A DNA stretch of 5,405 bases, taken from assembly GCA_900756875.1 (NCBI GenBank), contig CAAELW010000197.1:1-5405 (forward strand). The letters are read 5' to 3'. How positions within the stretch are numbered: the first letter of the stretch is position 1; each line of letters opens with the position of its first letter. This document shows, in pieces, positions 4,579 through 5,405 of this stretch. This DNA comes from Pasteurellaceae bacterium (GTDB taxonomy: Bacteria; Pseudomonadota; Gammaproteobacteria; Enterobacterales; Pasteurellaceae). A program made the translations under genes and the position numbers. The notes below the pieces were generated by a model. The model searched no databases, had not been told where the DNA came from, and was given only the letters and a program-made list of their open reading frames with translations.

Positions 4579-5405
4579 ATGAAAAAAACACTCTTATTTA
4601 TATGTTTATTTGGAAGTGTATCTCTTGCTTTCGCAGAAGATACAGCAACAAAAACTGAAGTTTATACTCAAGTGGGAAGACTCGACAAGCGTATTAATGA
4701 CGAAGTGGGGCGTTTAGATAAAGACATTACAGAAAACCGCCGTGTATTAGATGAACGTATTACGAATACTCAAACTGAAATTGATAATCGTGTAACAACT
4801 GAAGTGGGGCGTCTTGATGATCGCATTACCAATGCTCAGAAAGATTTAAATAATCGTATTACTGGCGTTGATGATCGTTTAAACCAAACAGATAAAAACT
4901 TAAATGATCGCATTAATGAAACAGATAAAAATCTCAACAACCGCATTAATGATGAAGTGGGTCGTTTAGATAGTCGCATTACTGAAGATCGCCGAGCGCT
5001 CGATGAACGAATTACAGAAAATCGCAAAGATTTAGATAATCGTATTACGGAAAACCGTAAAGATTTAGATGAGCGAATTACGGAGAATCGTAAGGACTTA
5101 GATAATCGTATCACGGAAAACCGTAAAGATTTAGATGAGCGAATTACAGAGAATCGTAAGGACTTAGATAATCGTATCACGGGTGTAGAAGAGCGTGTTA
5201 CTGATACACAAAAAAATCTAAATAACCTAGATAGCCAAGTAAAAAATAATACAAAAAATATTCAAACGAATAGAACTGATATTGATGACCTAAAAAATAG
5301 AATCAGTCACAATTCTGTAAACAATACTCAGAACACCAAAGCACTTGCTGATAAAGTAAACAATAACGTGCAAAATATTACTAATCACGCTTCACGTTTA
5401 GATCA
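4579..5405 (+). CDS. Secreted hendecad-repeat coiled-coil protein, probable trimeric autotransporter adhesin stalk (3' end beyond window)
   Basis: An ATG with AAAGGA 10 nt upstream opens 275 codons that run off the right edge. Residues 1-19 are a clear signal peptide: basic MKK, hydrophobic LLFICLFGSVSL, and AFA before E20. From residue 38 the mature protein is an 11-residue repeat of the type RITENRKDLDN/E. Units begin at 38, 49, 60, 71, 82, then 100 through 188 every 11 residues. Single 7-residue units, RITGVDD (93-99) and RITGVEE (199-205), interrupt the register. Ile and Leu fall 7 and 4 residues apart with Asn at the +3 core position, as in polar Asn core layers known from trimeric autotransporter stalks. 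After 217 the repeat degenerates into Asn-rich stalk-like sequence (NNTKNIQTNRTDIDDL). There is no Cys after the signal peptide and no lipobox. No head domain precedes the coil. A YadA-type anchor would confirm the call but is not in view; other long exported coiled-coil proteins remain possible. Confidence 0.88.
   Translation, partial: MKKTLLFICLFGSVSLAFAEDTATKTEVYTQVGRLDKRINDEVGRLDKDITENRRVLDERITNTQTEIDNRVTTEVGRLDDRITNAQKDLNNRITGVDDRLNQTDKNLNDRINETDKNLNNRINDEVGRLDSRITEDRRALDERITENRKDLDNRITENRKDLDERITENRKDLDNRITENRKDLDERITENRKDLDNRITGVEERVTDTQKNLNNLDSQVKNNTKNIQTNRTDIDDLKNRISHNSVNNTQNTKALADKVNNNVQNITNHASRLD
4690..5193 (+). repeat. 33-bp (11-codon) tandem repeat region with two 21-bp interruptions
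   Basis: Codons 38-205 of the coiled-coil gene form five 33-bp units, a 21-bp unit (4855-4875), nine further units plus part of the pattern to 5172, and a second 21-bp unit (5173-5193). Early units are diverged and include a recurring EVGRLD block (residues 42-47, 75-80, 126-131). Those from about 5008 onward are nearly uniform. All units are multiples of three, so gain or loss keeps the frame. Confidence 0.85.
5041..5172 (+). repeat. Two adjacent, near-identical 66-bp direct repeats
   Basis: The blocks 5041-5106 and 5107-5172 (each two 11-codon units, one ending in DE and one in DN) differ at only two third-codon positions: ATT/ATC and ACG/ACA. A third copy begins at 5173 (CGTATCACGG) before diverging. 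This looks like a recent in-frame duplication by unequal crossing-over or slippage. Confidence 0.92.

Noticed and set aside
4836..5180. Minus-strand open frame of 114 codons rich in Arg, Ser and Leu
   Set aside because: It is antisense to the coiled-coil repeat. It stays open only because the 33-bp repeat has no stop in that frame, and its protein is a low-complexity shadow without a ribosome site.
4690..5193. CRISPR-like array because of about 33-bp periodic repeats
   Set aside because: There are no unique spacers; the repeats are contiguous codons of one open protein frame with silent differences.

Overview
The window looks like a chromosomal segment of a Haemophilus-type member of the Pasteurellaceae. 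The clearest sign is the 9-10 bp DNA uptake signal AAAGTGCGGT (Hin-type USS), present five times: four on the + strand and one on the - strand. The AT-rich base composition and the close match of ApaH to the H. influenzae protein as I remember it agree. As I recall, H. influenzae Rd has the same lic2A / apaH / HI_0552 order but keeps ndh and folD elsewhere. A relative such as H. parainfluenzae is therefore a reasonable guess, but the species is not proven.

Layout. Positions 1-47 appear to hold the first codons of a divergent, minus-strand gene, possibly a family 25 LOS glycosyltransferase. After a divergent promoter region come apaH (209-1036) and an HI_0552-family gene (1046-1669), with a 9-bp gap that suggests one operon. 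A 100-bp spacer with its own promoter precedes ndh (1770-3104), the type II NADH dehydrogenase. ndh converges on folD (3147-4004, minus strand), and an inverted pair of uptake signals between them forms a two-way terminator. Upstream of folD, transcribed the other way, a strong promoter drives tRNA-Pro(UGG) and tRNA-Arg(UCU). Next is a 191-bp spacer rich in inverted repeats. The window ends inside a secreted, highly repetitive coiled-coil protein gene (4579 to beyond 5405).

The left 4.4 kb is housekeeping: Ap4A removal, respiratory NADH oxidation, one-carbon folate metabolism and tRNAs. The accessory part is the right end. The protein there has a signal peptide and then an 11-residue (hendecad) repeat running almost without break for about 170 residues, interrupted twice by a single 7-residue unit. 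Two adjacent 66-bp blocks inside it are nearly identical at DNA level. I read it as the start of a trimeric-autotransporter-like surface stalk, but the diagnostic C-terminal anchor lies outside the window. Its promoter carries three TTCAT half-sites (two direct, one inverted) at 10-bp steps, just upstream of a perfect TATAAT. This locus, the stalk architecture plus the operator-like array, is the most interesting part of the window.
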